Shown one piece after another: positions 1 to 15,947 of a stretch of 64,000 bases of DNA (position 1 is its first letter; every line of letters begins with the position of its first letter). The stretch is from the NCBI GenBank assembly GCA_017165825.1, contig CM029376.1, forward strand, positions 15,969,110 to 16,033,109, in the 5' to 3' direction. The DNA comes from Hepsetus odoe (lineage: Eukaryota; Chordata; Actinopteri; Characiformes; Hepsetidae). The notes beneath the pieces are model-generated. The model had not been told where the DNA came from, did no database searches, and worked only from the letters and a program-made list of their open reading frames with translations. Position numbers and translations under genes: made by a program.

Positions 1-896
1 TGTAGTTGTATGTAGTCACATGTCACATTTATTGAGCCATATTTATGACAAGTAAACCTAGAAAAAGGAAATAAAACATATGTCCTTTAAATTCTTCAAT
101 TTTACCTCCTGCTCTTGGGGCACTTCACCAACACGGTGGGCAGTCTTTTTGCACAGTATTGTAGTCAAATGACAGGTAGTGTAAATTTATTTAAAGTATG
201 TATTCCTTTTAAAATGTTCCTTATGTCAAATAATTGAACTTACCTAATCAAAGTCTAAAGTGAAACTCATACTTACAGCCCTCCATGTGAGAAACTAGAG
301 CTTTGAAGAGTGTGAAGGCAATGTAAATAACATAAAAGCATGTTTTGTTTCATTTTTGACTGCACACAGGTGGCCACTTTCTACCATAATGAAATCTAAA
401 ACCAAATTCAGTAATGAACTTACAGCATTCAAAGCATTGTGCTGTCTCGCTCATGTATGCAGATCGCACGATATAACCAGTCCAAAAGGTTCTGTGTTCC
501 AGCAACAACATCGCCGTCACGACATGCTTGGAACTGCAGCTAAAAATCAATAACTTCTCATCATTATTTTGCAGGGGAATGAAGAATACCACTGAGGCAC
601 TTTGAACATTCACTAATAATTTGCAGAAGAAATGCTCTTTTGAAACGTCAGTGACATCTGTCCAATATAGGACTCCAAATATGGAATGATACATGTCTAA
701 TATGTAATATGTGTCTTTTAGTATCAGTAACAGTTAATATACACAAAGAGTAACACACAGATTACAGTGAAATATCTATAAATATCTATCTTAAGCCTAT
801 TTTATAATGATTATATTATAATCTTATAAATTATAATCTTATAAATTAATGTTGCATGCTTAGACACTAAGACTCACCCCTTAAATTTCTCCCCAG
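1..896 (+). other. gpc3 intron (3' part), no gene seen
   Basis: AT-rich sequence ending in a polypyrimidine tract and ccccag acceptor just before 897. A 114-codon minus-strand ORF at 350-694 has no recognisable domain and no splice context. I see nothing else. Confidence 0.7.
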
Positions 897-1101
897 TTAT
901 TACGAATGGTGACATCACCAGACAAGCGATGGAAGGCTCGTCCTGGAGGGAGTGCTGCAAGAAGAGATCCAAACCAACAGAGCCAAGCGGAGGACGATGA
1001 GGAGGGCCTAGAGAGTGGTGACTGCGATGATGAAGATGAGTGTACTGGAGTTTCAGGCCTGGGACCACCCCCACGCCACAAACGTTTACGCATCTTTGCA
1101 G
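897..1101 (+). CDS. gpc3: gpc3 penultimate coding exon (GAG attachment region)
   Basis: Acceptor ctccccag at 889-896, donor gtcagt at 1102. It encodes 68 codons plus one base. It carries a basic, low-complexity linker, then the SGDC acidic cluster and a second SG, which are the heparan sulfate attachment signals; it ends RLRIFA, matching human QLRFLAE before the last GPC3 intron. Confidence 0.88.
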
Positions 1102-4100
1102 GTCAGTCATACACACTAGTGGACTTTTCTTGGTGTGGATCCAGTTGATATATCACTTATTATTAGAAACAGTAACTGAGGAGCAGCGGAGGCCTACTGA
1201 TTAGGAACTTGGCCCCAGTATCGTAAAAAGTCATGGGTTTGAATTCCAGATCAGTACGTTGCCCTGAGGTACCCTTGAGCAAGGTACCATACCTGTCAGT
1301 ACTCCTCGGGCACTGGACATAGCTGCCCCCTGCTGCACGTGTGCGTATGGGTTAAATGCATATGCTGCATTTTGTTGTGGTTCACTGTGTGCTGTGCTGT
1401 GCTGTCCAATGACAAGCAGTCACTTTCATATTTTCAAAAGCATTTGGTAATTTGCACTTTTTGTGTAGTGGATTTCTTTTCTGTAAGTGCCACGAAAAGA
1501 GTTCTAACTGTCTTGTTTTTGTACCAAGTGTTAAAGGAAAAATTCAGCCTGGTAGATTTTTAAGCAGCCATCAGCATAGCAGGTCAGTCACCATAACCTC
1601 AAGAATTCAGTGCTTCAGCATTTACATTTTAAATGCCTATGCCAATCTTAGCCATAACTACCGCAATTTTACAGATATTGGGTACTTCACATTTATCAGT
1701 GACCTCTTGACTTCTATACTGTCAGAGAACAATGGAGAGCGAGAGATGTTCGCTTTGATGTATCACAAAACGCAAAAGAACCAACAAGCCAAACGAACAG
1801 AAAGAAATCAAACACAGGTGAAGAATAACAGTAGAGGGGCAGGAACAAGGAGTTTGGGTCTGACTGACAAAGCCAGTCCAGCTGAACAAACACAGCCGAG
1901 GGAGTTGTCCTCCCGGCCACACTGTTGTGGCAGAGACTTTGGGCCCTTTGGGCAGCGCCCCGGGGTGAGGCCAGGAATCTCTTCTGTCCACTGCATATAG
2001 AATGCCTGAATAAAATTGAAGCAGGCAGTGATGTCGATCAAAATCGAGTTACAGTTTAGTGTGCTCTGAAACTTGAGGTGGTCCACAGCCGTCTGTGGTA
2101 TTATAGTTCACACACATGTCCGCCTACCACTGTTTGAGTAGATTTACTGCTTTAATTATTGAGGATGAAGGGAATGTGTTTCATTTGCTGGAGAAAACAG
2201 TTGATGAAATATTCCTTGGAAAATCTTTGTAAGACACACCTATTCCACATGTGTGATTGCGTTTGTTCTTGTGTATTTAAGAACATATGGTCTCACTGAC
2301 AGTCGCATGATACACTGAACATTCTGTGATGAATGGGCCAGTAAAATGGTCAAAAAAATAGTTTTGCCTTTTTGCTTTAAAGTTAGTTTCTGAGATAAAA
2401 TATTTGTAACAAAATGATAAGTGCCCAAGTGCCATTTTGAATCCCCATGACAAGGTATGGGATAGCAGCTGATTGGTCAGTAGCCACTGATGACCCAGTA
2501 GAATAAGGCTGACCCCTGTATTTTTTCATCCCCATTTGGACAAGCGAGGAGGGGAAGCCAGGGGTCATCATGCCAAAGGTCATTCACAGGCAGATTCTCT
2601 AATGGGAGGCCTGTCTGTGCCTGGTGCCAGGAGATGGACGATGGGGATCTAGTTTCACAAAGCTTTGCTGAGGGAAGAAAGCCCCAGCACTGCCAGCACT
2701 GGGGTCTGGGAGAGGTGACTGGCAAGTCAGCAACAAGGTGTGGACAGCTTGTGGCCTGGATTCGGACCTCCCTAAGTCAAAGCTGTCAGTCGGTCGACCA
2801 CATGAGGGATGTTCTGAATGATCCAGTGTGATTGATTGATTGCAAGTCCCTCTGCTCTGTCCTCCCTCAGCCTCCCACCCTGTGGCCCTATTCCCTCTCT
2901 GGCTCTCTGGCCATGGAATTCACCCCCTGTGCATTCCCTGGGGCATTCCCGGCCAGTAGAGCTATTTCCAGGCCAGGCCATTTGTATGTGTGTGTGTGTG
3001 TGTGTCCTGTCCAGACACCCAATCATATATGCAGTCAGCATTAGCATCCTGTCTGACTGCCCCATAAAATGCTTAAGCCCCATAACAGTCACTCATTTTG
3101 GACAGTGGTCATGTGCCTAAGCAGTGCAGATCAAATATAAATATCTCATTTTAAATTGATCGATTACATTTTTCTACCTAGTGACTGAAAGTTCGGCCCA
3201 GTGACTTATAATCTGTAAATTATCATTGCAGTTATATGTATCTATTTTTTTGCCTGTGGTAAAGTGAACAATTTTCAAAAAAATCAGCATAGTTCTAATG
3301 CTGAAATGTTCCTTAAATTCATGCAAAAAGTGCCTTTTAGGAAAACATATGGACCTGGGTATCTTTCAATAGAAAATACAGGGATCACAACTGCAGCGGA
3401 GGGCAGCTATTTCAAGCTCCCAGGGAGCAGTGATAGGGATGGTACCTTGCTCAAGGGCACTGCAGGGCAACCTGCTGGTCTGGGATTTGAACCCATAACT
3501 TTCAGATCCTAGGCTCTGGTCCCTAACCACTAGGCCACCACTGCCCAAAACATGTACACTCCACATTGGGAAATTGAACCCCGGTCTTCTGCGTGACAGG
3601 CATAGCGGTAAAAAAAATAGCAAAAATGCAAAATATGCAAAAATAGCGGTAACCCAGAAATATTGTGTTGCATGTACCAATCCACCTGAATGGAATTTCA
3701 AAAAATACTTTTCAGGGCTAAACATTATCGCAAAAAAATGTCTCAGACATCAGTCAGTGTATTCATTGTTTCATATATTAACTTTCGGTGAGAAAGTCAT
3801 TAAACACTTCAGACATCTGGTTCCTGTCACCACCACTGAGTTATTAAGTTTGAGAACACTGGTATAGATGAAACTGAAAGTAAACAGAAGTGACTTCATT
3901 AACTGTTTGCAACAGGTCTAAAACTGGATTAATAGAAGGGATGTTTTTTAAGGTATTTTTTGTCACTGTGTTTAAACTATTGAGCTCTGTATGTAATCAA
4001 CTTTTTTGAGTAGGGATGCATAGAGGAGTGTTTTACAGAATTATGAAATGACTGTATCATAACTACATCCTTACTTAACAGGCAGTGGTGGCTTAGGGTT

Positions 4101-4314
4101 TAGGGAGTTGCAAGGTATCGTCACTGCTCCCTGGCTGCTGCACAGGTTTGTGTGTATGGGTAAATTGCTGTGTTTCACAATGACAAGAATATTCACTTTA
4201 ACAGGTCAAAGTGTAATGGTGTTGTATAATATTGTGATACTGCATGGGTCTTGTGTATAACTTTTTTTGTTAGTGTTTTTGCAGGACGGGGGAATATGAG
4301 TTTGTGTTTATGTG

Positions 4315-4392
<78 letters not shown>

Positions 4393-7204
4393 TGAGAGGG
4401 ACTCTTGTTTTATAACATGTAACGCAGAAAAATGAATAAGTTATTTGTACGTTTATTTATGGCATCTTTTTCCCATGTTCTCACAGGGCCATTATTCTCT
4501 GATTTGTAAGCCTTTAATTTTATGTCTATTCAAGACAATCTTTGAGGAGCATTTTCTGAAAACACACTAGAAGTTGATGATCTGAATGACACTGGAAACA
4601 GGGGAATGACATTTACTCTCTGCCTCAGTCCAGCCGTAGAGAGTATAATACACCTGCTCTGAGCTCAGTTTCTAATCTGGCAGGGAATTGCCATCAAAGG
4701 CTTCAGCCTTCTTTGCCCTACAGTAACTCTCTCTCCTCCACTTTCCACAGCAGGACCATTCCTGACAGCTCCTCAAACTGCACAATACATGATCTAAATA
4801 TTTAAAGGAATGCACCATTTTTTCAAGGCCTTAGTACATAAACCAATAGGTGCTTTAACATCTTCCTAGGACCTTTAAGTATGTTCTAAGGAAATGGATT
4901 AACTAGGCTTACCCTTAGCAGTCACATGGATGGTGCCATGTGGAGAAGCACCCTGGACAGGTCATCAGTCCATCATAGGGCAGATACACAGACAAATATG
5001 CTCACACGCACTCACACCTAGATGGCAATTTAGCATCTCCGATCAACCTGACATGCATGTCCTTGGACAGTGGGAAACTGAAACTCCCCAAATAAACCCT
5101 GCAGATGCAGGGAGATCATGCAAAAGCCACACAGAAAGGATCTTCCTGCTGTGAGGTGACATTGTTACCCACTGTGCCACCGAGCTGAACTTTTCTGAGT
5201 TTGAGAAAATCTATTCTTCTTGGTAAACAAGTGAAATGAAACTATACATTCCTTTAAACTCTAAAGATTTATATGTGCCTACAATTCCTAAGATATTGTA
5301 CACATTCACAGATGCTGGCAAGTTACTAATAATAGTCACTTAAAGTCTTGAGATAAGGTTGAAGAGGGGTTGTGTGAAACTCTCACATTTCTCTCGCTCC
5401 CTTTTGTTTGTTCATTCTTTACTGCTTTGCTTTCACCATCCATGGTGATCATCCATGGAAAATCATCAACATCTTTTCTTTTATCTAAAAGTTACACTTA
5501 TTTTAAAGATGTGCCTCTTCTCCACTCACTTCATTAGTGCAGGAATGGAGGAAATGTTGACAGATGTAGCTGTCATTGGAAGCTTAAACTCACATATGCA
5601 GAGGATTTTCAGTAGGACTGCTGAAGCTCCTCATCACCACACAATACACACTGCAGCTTCTCTCAGATGATCCCTTGTTATTTTCCAGTTGCTTAGCAGA
5701 CATTCGGTCACAGTAAGTGCAGAGAAGTTTTTTTTCCCCCCTACTCCCAAGCTCTTTGGCCCTTTATCAGCAAGCAGAGGTTAGCAAAACACAGCATGGA
5801 AATATGCCTGCAATGTGAAGCATTCAGAGAGCCAGGGCTTTGCCCGAACCTCAGGCCTGTTACAAATTTGCTCAGATATGGAGAGAGAGTAGAAGATGGA
5901 TGGGGCGAGTGACATTGATGGACACCAAAAGTAACACACACATACACACACGCACACACACACACACACATACAAAGCAAGGACTGTCCAATTGGGCTAT
6001 TTTTGGTCTCACCTCATATTGGACTGTCCTGAGTTTTGGCTTAAAGGTATACCCTAGCATTTTTCAACTAATCTCTCCCTGCTGTATATTCAATAACCAA
6101 AAGGAAAAATATTGAAGAATTACAGAACTCAAGATATTCATAATAGGAATTAATGAATAGATACTTTCCACACATCATCAGTGCAAAATTGTGTGAATAA
6201 AAGAAATTTGCGAGAACCAGCAACAAAAATCCAGACCATATTTTCCCTTGCTCCATGGTCCTGTTCTGATACTCTCTTGATATGTGTAGTGCTTTTGGGC
6301 TACAAACAGGGGTCAGTTGTCTGTAGCTATGCAGGCCAGCTAGCTGTGATGCACTGAAAGCAGTTAGTGCTACAGTAGCTCTTCTAAATTCATACCAGAC
6401 AAGGTAACCTTCTCTCCCCTCTTCACAACCTTCACTCCACTCCTGCTCTAACTCTACCGTCTAGCCTCAGCCTGTCAACTAGCTCTTCAAACTGGCTCAG
6501 ATCCCTACACTTGCCCATTTTTTCAGATTTTCATTAAAAGTGCTGGAAGTAGACATGTAGACAGATATTTAATATTGGATCAGTTTCCTCAGTATGCACT
6601 GGACAGTCATTTTTATAACTTTGCTTCTTTTAGAAAGAATATTACTTACAGTTTATAAATCATCCATCATTGCAGTAAGATCATTTCACTTGATAAAGAG
6701 TTGAAATGTCTAGAAATAGGCTGAATAAATTATATTTTTGAATGAATGTCTTCATTATTAAATACCTGAGATATGTTTGTATTTGAGAAACTGTGACTTG
6801 TCAAGCCATAAATTTGTGCCATGTGCAAAAGTTCATTATTCAGGATCAAAACATTTCATCACTACATAAACTCTTGACCTGTAAAGCATCTGTCAATGAT
6901 ATATTATCATTTCATAACACAAACTACAAATGTTTTCCCATACTTTTCTAAAAGAAGACTGATTACCTGCAGAGTTCACACACTGCATCTACCTCCCTTT
7001 GAAACACAGATTTTATCCTAGCCTTCCTCAATTTTGGAAGCTGGAATGATAATGTGCTCCATGTGGCACCTCTGACCCACAGCACCTGATAGGTTAGGAG
7101 CACAGTGCTGGGTTTCTGTTACAGCCCAGACCCACATCAGCCTGTGCCCAGCAGAGCTGTAAACAAGCCACATATGAGGACAACCTGCATTATGGCATGC
7201 ATTA

Positions 7205-7242
<38 letters not shown>

Positions 7243-10200
7243 TGTGTGTGTTTATTCAGCAGTATTTGGCATACAGATGTTTGAAGTGCAGTAGGCCAGG
7301 TGCTGATAGTTACAGACAGCACATGTGTCTAATATACTTGAAATTACAATCATCCACAAACACATGGAAGTAGAAAGGGCAGACCCAGCCAGGAAATGAG
7401 CAACAGTAAGTCTTTATTTAGTGTCTATAACTGAACTGTAGATGTGTTCACCCAATCACACTGGAACCCAGAAAATAAGATTAGGAACCATGTACCTATG
7501 ATATAAATCTAACTGCTAAAAGAACATTTTGTGCCTTGAATAAAAAGACAGTAGTTCTCTTAAAATGTCTAATGTTGCATAAGCAATACCCAGAACATCA
7601 TTCTATAAGCTGCTGCTAACACCAGTCAGCTAATGTATTATAATCACTGAAAGGTAAAGTGACTAACATTAATGAACTTGTTACTGTAGCATCTGTCAAG
7701 GAGTGAGATATATTAGGCAGCAAGTGAAGTAATTTCCTGAAGTTGATTTGTTAGAAGTAAAAAAAAAAAGTTAATTCTGGCTATAAATGAAGGATGCGAG
7801 GACATAGTACATCATGGCTTGCTAGTAAGTGACAATTTGCTAATGAGCATTAGAACTGGATCATGGAACAATGAAAGATGTTGGTCTTGTCTGCTGAGTT
7901 TTGTTTACACCGTGTTATTAACCAGTAGTGTGTTTAGCTGACCAGGGAAGAATTGGTAGTAGGATGCTATATAGCAAAAACAGCAAGCTGATGGAGGTAG
8001 TGTGAAGCTTTGTGTTTTGCAGGTAAACACTGGTTCCAGGCATTCATGTAGATGTAACTCACTTATCTAAACATTGCTGCAGGACATCTTCACCTCTTTA
8101 TGGCAACATTAATCCCAAATGGCAGTTGCCTCTTTCAGGATGAAGAGCCCACCAGACTGCAAACTTTGCAAACCCTTGCAAGTGGTTTTTAAAGATCTGC
8201 TGCGAACATATTGTGGCCAGATATAATAGCTCATCCTCAAATGTGTTCTGGATTCCATGTCTTTATGCGAAAGAGATGTTTTGGTGGCGTCCATGTCTTT
8301 TTGAGTAAGAGATGTTTTGGGACTCACAATAATAGGCATTTACACTCCAACATAACTGAAAGCCAACTACAAGGTTTCTGAGGGTGACTGGTTAAACATA
8401 CCTTAGCAGTGAAACACTGACTGATCAGCAGAATCACCAGACGTCCATCCTATTCTTTACTAGCAGGTGAAAAGATGAAATAGCCACACATGAACTATAG
8501 AAAGATTCTGGTGGAGCCTTTACCTGATAGGACTCAGGCTGTTATTAATTCAAGGGAGGAAAATGCCGAACATTAAAAAAAAATACTTAAATAACCACAT
8601 ATAAATAACTTCATTGATTATATAGAGCTTCCCATTTTTTGTGTGTCTGTTTTTCTTTTTTTTAACCTGATATCATTACATTTTTATTGGATAGTTTGTG
8701 AGAGATTGGAGTGGTAGTGACAGTAGAGCACTGAGTACCTGCAGTAGCTTTGGCTCATGCTGGCGATGGTTTACAGCTTATGTGGAAAGTGAGATCATTA
8801 AACAAAAATGAAGCAGATGGGTTGTTTTACCCGGGGGAGGAAGCCGTGGCGGCAGCACCAACTCATCTGCAAATCATCCTGATCGCAGTGAGAGGAAGTT
8901 TGCCTTGATCCGGACCATTCTACACCGTTCCCCTCACTTGTCTGTCAGTTTATAAACATCAGTCCCTCCCTACACTCGCAACAGCCACACACGCACACAC
9001 ACAGCCAACCACACACACAAACTCACTGGAATAATGAGACTCAACCACCATCTGTGTAAACAGCGTCTGGCTTGATGTGCACAGGCATGAGATGGATGGC
9101 CTCTATAGATGCTTTTAGGGTCCCTGTTGGTTCCCACTGTAACACATACAAGATGATTTCCCAGAGTTTAACCCCATAATCTCACTTCGTTTCTCGCAAC
9201 AGAGCTCTTTCCGAGACGAGCCGCAGAAAAGCGATGGTGGGAAAAAAGGCTAAAATCTGACTTCAGCTTGTGTGAAGATAAACCAAAACAAAGGCCTGAA
9301 CAAAACCAAATGATATTTCCCATAATTTACAAAAGCCTGCTCTGTTCATGAGAGTTCTGCGCTTCTCCCTAAAAAATGCGTTTGTTTGTTTAAGAATGTT
9401 ATTTACATGAACAAGAGCTTTTGACGTAGTAAATTGACTCCAGACGGCTCCCTGCGTCATGTCTGTCAGCGGGGCTACAGTCCGCAGAGACGGAACCTGG
9501 GGGGAAGGAGCTGCTGCTCACCTACTTTGCCTGTAGAGAGCAACCAGTCTGTCAGAAGGAAGGCTGATGATGATCCTCTGTGCATTTAAAGCAATCAAAC
9601 ACAATGCAAATTACCCCAACTTAAAAGAAAGATGACCCGCCAAGACTTCTTCTTCAGTTTTTCACTTGAGCCGCAAGTCTAGTGCACTTTTATCTTATGT
9701 AATTTCATCTGATGTAGTGCTTAGTTTTGTCCTATGGGGCTAATGTCTATTAATATCATGTAGTTTATCATTTTGCACTGGACCTGCAGGGGATGTGTAT
9801 GGTTCCACCATGTTATTTAAAGTTTTACACTGGAGCTACAAGGGCAAATGTTTTAGGCACCTGAGAAAAATATATTAAAAACCGTTTTATCAGGGAAGTA
9901 AGCCTTTATTTACACTGGAAAAAACTATAAACACAAATACATAAAAATACAAATATATACAATAAATAGGGATTTTACATCTTTTATATTGTAGTTTGAT
10001 GTAATGCAGCACAAGAACTAGGCTGGTGTTGTCTAGGGTAGTATTTGTTTTGCTATGTATCATGGATTTTAGTTGCCCTACAAGGCTTCTGTAGATGGTA
10101 TATAGATTGAAGCTTTTAGTTTTGCCTGACAAGGCTACTGTATTAATATGTACTTTTTAAAAAATGTACATATATATTTAGTTTTTACTATGACCCTGGA

Positions 10201-12194
10201 TCCAGCAATTTGCCTTGTTTATTTGACACACTGCTCAACTTGTGACTCTAGTATCTATTCGTTGTTAACTTCATTAGCTTAGTAGCATCAGTACAAAACT
10301 AAAGAAGAAGACCATGAACTCCAGACGTGTCTTGGCTGGCTTTTTTGGAGATCCAGGAAAGGTACTTTTTAGCTCAAAAAATGAACTGTATGAAATAAAT
10401 CAAATGTGTCACAAAATTCAAATGAAAAACTACAGGTTTTTACAGGTTATCCATTTCACTGAACAGTGGGGCTTTTGATACTGATAAAGTGTAATAATAA
10501 ATAGTAGAATATGAGCCAGGACACTGATCTGTAGGCAGGGACCAGGCAAGTGGAGAGGTTTCTGCTACTCTCTCTTTCTTCTACTCTCCCTTCGTCTGTC
10601 TGCTCGCCTCACTCTCTCTCTCACCCTCTCCCAGCACCATGTATCTACAGTCACCTCACCCCATGTGTCCAGAGGGTATCTACATCCGTTTCTCTATTTC
10701 TGTCTAATTTGACTGAGGTTGAGAGATATAAATACATGCAGGTAAATCTAATTGTGTTTGTATTTAATGAGAACAGTGTTATGACTGCAGTGTGTTGGTT
10801 GGTCATCCTGCTGTGGACACCGGCGGGCCTCGCTCAAACTGAGCCGTGCTAATTAATAGCTGTTGACTTGCATTTGACTCACAAAGGGGCCCATTGAGCA
10901 GGCAGTGGGGAATGTTGGCATGAGGCCCTGGTGGTCCAGCTTTAAGGGAAAAGAATCAATTATCCTGAAACACATAGTCATACCCACTGTGTTAGCCTGT
11001 TGGAGTCATTAGGAGAGACACACAGCCGCTCCGTCTCCACTCAGACCTCCACCGTACCTCTCATTTCTCACCTTTGTGTCGAGTTAAAAGATTCATCTTT
11101 TTATATTAAATTGCCATTTCAAATTGCAAGAGTTATTTATTTGTTATTATTTCTTATAGCTTTAAAAGCTTTAGGAAGGAAAATTTAATAATATGCTGCT
11201 GGTGAAATGCCCATGGATGCGTCATGAGAAGCAACTGATTATCCACATGATCTGTACAGTCACTGGCTGTCCTGCAGGCTAAATACAGCGTTCAAGCTTC
11301 AAGCCAAAAAAACTTGAGCCTTAGGCACCTTAATTTCTAGAAAATAATTACAGTTTAAACCGCAGTAACAATTACTATCATCATATTGCCCACCTCTAGT
11401 GGGCAGTGCTATACAATCCATTCAGTCTGTACTCTCTTAAGAGTGTGCCCCCCTAAAATTTACACAGTATTGTTTCCTGATGTGAGTATAGCAGTTGCAC
11501 TGTTCTTGTTCACGCAGTAACAGGTACTAGTGTTCAATTAGGAGTTGAGTATCTAAAATACCTTACTGTGCCATAGTTACTCTATTTTACTGACAGTAAA
11601 GCTGGCAGTAACTTTAAAATATTAACTTTAATAAATGATTAACATTTATGGCATTTAGCAGACACTCTTATCCAGAGTGACTTCCATGTCCTAATTACAG
11701 GGACAGTCCCCCCTGGAGCAACTCAGGGTTAAGGGTCTTGCTCAGGGACCCAGTGGTTTTAGTGCTAGAGGTGGGATTCAAACCTGGGACCTCTTGAGCC
11801 AAAAGGTCCATGGGCAAGTATCCTACCACTAGACCAACGCCACCCTGTGAAATGATCTATTCACAGATTAACTATTGGTAATTTCCTAAGAAAGTATGAG
11901 CTTCAGACCTTAACCGCTGCTTTACAAAATGCATTGAGCATAGCTGCTCAGTGGCACAAACAAAGTTCATTCATTCTAAATTAATTTACAGTGTTGTTTA
12001 ACTCTATGGACACATCTGTTTCCAACAGATTCAAAAAGATTTTAGTGTTCCAGAGATTATCATAAACATTACTGTAACCATAAATGTGCATGTATTTGCT
12101 ACAAATTTAATTTGATGCCAGACATTGACTGGTGACTCCAAACTATCCATAAAACTGCCTAGTTTTAGTGAATACCCCCTTTTCCTAAATGGCT

Positions 12195-12240
<46 letters not shown>

Positions 12241-15200
12241 TTCTCTTTCCAAACCCCCTCCCTCAGTCACTCTGGGAGGCCTACAGCAGGAGAGCAATGA
12301 GCAGTGTGTCTGTTTATGTTTATGTGTGTGTGTGTGTGTGTGTGTGTAGCACAAGGAGGTCATGGCTCTGTGCTGGAGCTGTGGCTTGGCCTGCTCGCGG
12401 CTGGTAGTTTTTCTTGGCAGGCTGCTGGTTGCATGTTGGAGTGGCCCTGTGGTAAGCAGTATGGGCGTGGAGGCAGACGCCCGCATTCCCTTCCTCACTC
12501 ATCCCCAGTCAGGCCTGATGCACTCCTTACTGCCACATCTTAGTATGGCATCATGCATCATCTCTGTCATTTAAAACCTTCATACCTCTGAATTTTTCTT
12601 TTTATTTGCATATGTAGAAATGCCCTGTGTAAACATTACATGGCGAATGGACCAACCTTACTTTGGATAACATTTTTAAACAAACCTGGGAGTTTTTTTC
12701 TCAGATGACGTTAACATTTGAAACATATGAGTTGTTTTTACAGCAATAGTATTTAATGGTGTAAGTGCCTACACTGTGTTCAGTATGGACTATGACATTA
12801 TTTATATATCTTTTCTTTTCACTTAGGCAGTAATCCCAAAAATGGGCCACTTGTTGGCTCACGCTATGGACTTATCTCATGTTTGCTGTTTGTTATAGCA
12901 AGGCCATGTCTGGCAGGCTGAAAAGGACTTTGAGCTAAACCCGTTTGGAGCTAAAAATGTACTTTCTGACGTCAGCACTTTGGCCTGGAGTCTAGAATTT
13001 GATTTCTGCAAAAGCATAACTGGCACATATAAATCTGCTTCATATCTCTAATAATACACACATCGACCAATAAATCTTACTTAAAGATTGTACTTGAGCT
13101 ACTTGTTTGCATGAGTTTCAGACTAATCTGAATACAAAATAATCTAAGAAGATTAACAGACCAGTGCTATGCTTTAGCCATCATATCAAAAGAACAGCTA
13201 AGCTGATAGGATTCTCTATCAAATTCCTGCTCTCTCTGTGTGTTTTCATAAGTGCAGGCCCAGCAAATACAGCTGCAATCCAAACCATTTCCCCGCTTTC
13301 ATAAGAGGCACCTGTGTTTGGAAACTCACATTCCATATTGTTATCTTGTCCTGAGGAGCACCTGTATGGAGCTCATGGCTCCAGGATAAACACGGCTAGC
13401 ATATGGCCAGGTGGACCTTCGCCTTGTGGTTGAGGCAGCGTGAAAAATTCCATTTTGAATCTAACCTCCTCAGAGAGCTGTTATAATATGATGAATGTGC
13501 AGCAATGAAGTCACACACACTGTTAGCAGTGGAGGCTGGTGAGAGGAAAGTGGTGTTTTGCCCTGGTCAAATTTCAGGCCTTGCTAGTTAAAAATGATGG
13601 TGTTTTCTAATTATGTGTACTTTGTGCAGGTGCTTTAAAAAAACCCATAAATGTCCATTGTTATTTTTGGATATCATGTTTGGAGGATCATACATTTGTT
13701 CTGAGGCCCTTTATTTTTTGTATTGACATATAGTTATAATTAACACCATTACCGTGCTTAGCTATTAGGTATTGATGCTGGTTTTATATAAACACAATTT
13801 TGTTATTTAGGTGGAAGAATCACGTCTTTTCAGTTCATTATGTCGCACCATTTATGTCTTAGATGTTAAACAGAATGATGCAAACATTCTCATGAACTCC
13901 CCTTAAACAAAGAACATATAAATCATTTGGCCGAGGCTTCAAGGCAAAGTTACAGGTAAACAAAACAGCCCACTCTGACCTTCTCTAGTGGCCTGTTCTC
14001 CACTCTCTGAAGGCACAATGAAGCTGAATAATCTGTGCGTTTGTTGTTTTTTTTTTTTTTTGTGTTCTGTGTTTGTGTTCTGTGTGATAGTGGCCTTATT
14101 GTATTGAACTGGTTCTGTCCCACCATTAGCAATCAATAGCTCCCTTTTGACTTTTGACCCCAAGCAGTAACTGGAGCTCGTAACTCTGATAATGCCGGCC
14201 AGACCATGCTGGCATGGCGGTGACCCCCAGGGAGCCATCCTCTCGGAAATTGATAGCAGTGGCGGAGGGGGGTGGCAGAGAGTCTAAGAGCCAGGAAGAC
14301 CCTGCTGTACTGTGTATCAAATTGTTCCACGTTGTTAACATCCATCACCAAGCGGGGGTGAATGTTGGCCTATTTTTAGTGTTAGAACAACTATACTTCC
14401 ATCCTGCTAATTATTCAATATCTCTATCAATTCAAAGTCTCCTCTTGTGACACTCAAACACACACACACATATACATACGCACACACAGATGTCTGTGGT
14501 GGATTATAACAGTATATTATTATATTTAGAAACAGGGATGTGGACCCTATGTTTCCTTCCACAAGAGCTGGCTTTTTTTTAATGCAGTAATTCCTTTTAC
14601 AAACAGCATTTCTGGCCTTGCCAGCCAGTCAGGCCCCTTCATTTTCCATTTTTCCATCTTCCAGTGTGTTACTGAGACATCCATGATTTTTGCTAAATGA
14701 TTCACACCCTCTGACAGCAGACCATACTTTCTCTCTTACACACCTCTAAATTCTCTCACACACTCATGCACGCAACTTGTTGGTTTATTCACAAGTGCAC
14801 CTCTTGTGGTCCAGGCTGTAGTGTGTGTATAAAAGCTGGATCGAATTGCGCCCCTGCTTTAATTGGACCGGCAGTACAGTGCACTGCTGTCACAATGACA
14901 AATCAGCCTTTCAGGGCCGGAGGAATGCCCAGACCGACAGCCTGTCAGCCAACGCAGGGAAAGAAAAGGTTAATTGTACTCTGGCCCATGTTCAAGCAGT
15001 GCCGTAATTGTAAAGAAATCTTGAGAAGTGTTCAGCACCGAAGCTTTATTTGTTCACCTTCTACCCCTGTTTTAAAGGTGACTGAATCGGGCCCCTGAGT
15101 ATCTACAAACCCCCCCACCGCCCCCCCTCTGGAGAGTATTTCTTGCATTTCCTGCAGTTGGCCTAGTTCTCATTGCTTGTGAAGCTAATTTTGCAGGAAT

Positions 15201-15916
15201 ATTTTTAGAAAAAAAAGAACACATTTACATATATATAGTCTATCACCCAATTTGACTGAATTCAGCCAATTCGACTGCCCTTGGTCAAATTACAAGAAAT
15301 GTTTTATAAGTAAAAAGTGAAATACGCACACCTCCTTTACAGAGAACATAAGTTCTTTCCATTAATACGCAATTGCTTTTTATTTGTTCAACACATCAGA
15401 AAAGACAAATTAATAAAATGTAAAATATGCGCCATGCTAATTTATGGCATATTTGATGCTGAAGAGGTGTTGGGTCATATGACTGTATAAAAAGGATTGT
15501 AATCACTACAGAACATTACCCTCTCTTAAGACTTACCACAGAAAATATATTTTGGGGTTGAGGAATTCTCAGATATGGATTTCTTGTGAACTGATTCCTT
15601 TGTTATGAATTTAATAGCTGCTGTTACAGTTTAATCATAGACTTTAGCATAGACTTTACTCTAGTTCAGATAAATTTAACTAACAGATTAAGTTACCTAG
15701 GTCTTAATTCAGAAGCAAAGCTTTTGTATGTCTGTCCATTTGTTTGGGTGTGACTGTGTGTTAACTTTTGTCTGTCTTGTGTCTGTTGTGCCTGGTACTC
15801 TGTGGGGCTCTGGGCCGCTATGTGAGAAATGTGTTGCTACGAGGGATTGTGTGTATGTGTGTGTAAATGTAAGTGTTCAAGCTTTTGTATGTACAGTTTC
15901 TGTCTGCACACATGCA

Positions 15917-15947
<31 letters not shown>

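Noticed and set aside
1452..2000. 182-codon + strand ORF in the gpc3 intron
   Set aside because: No family resemblance and no splice sites; begins right after a SINE tail.
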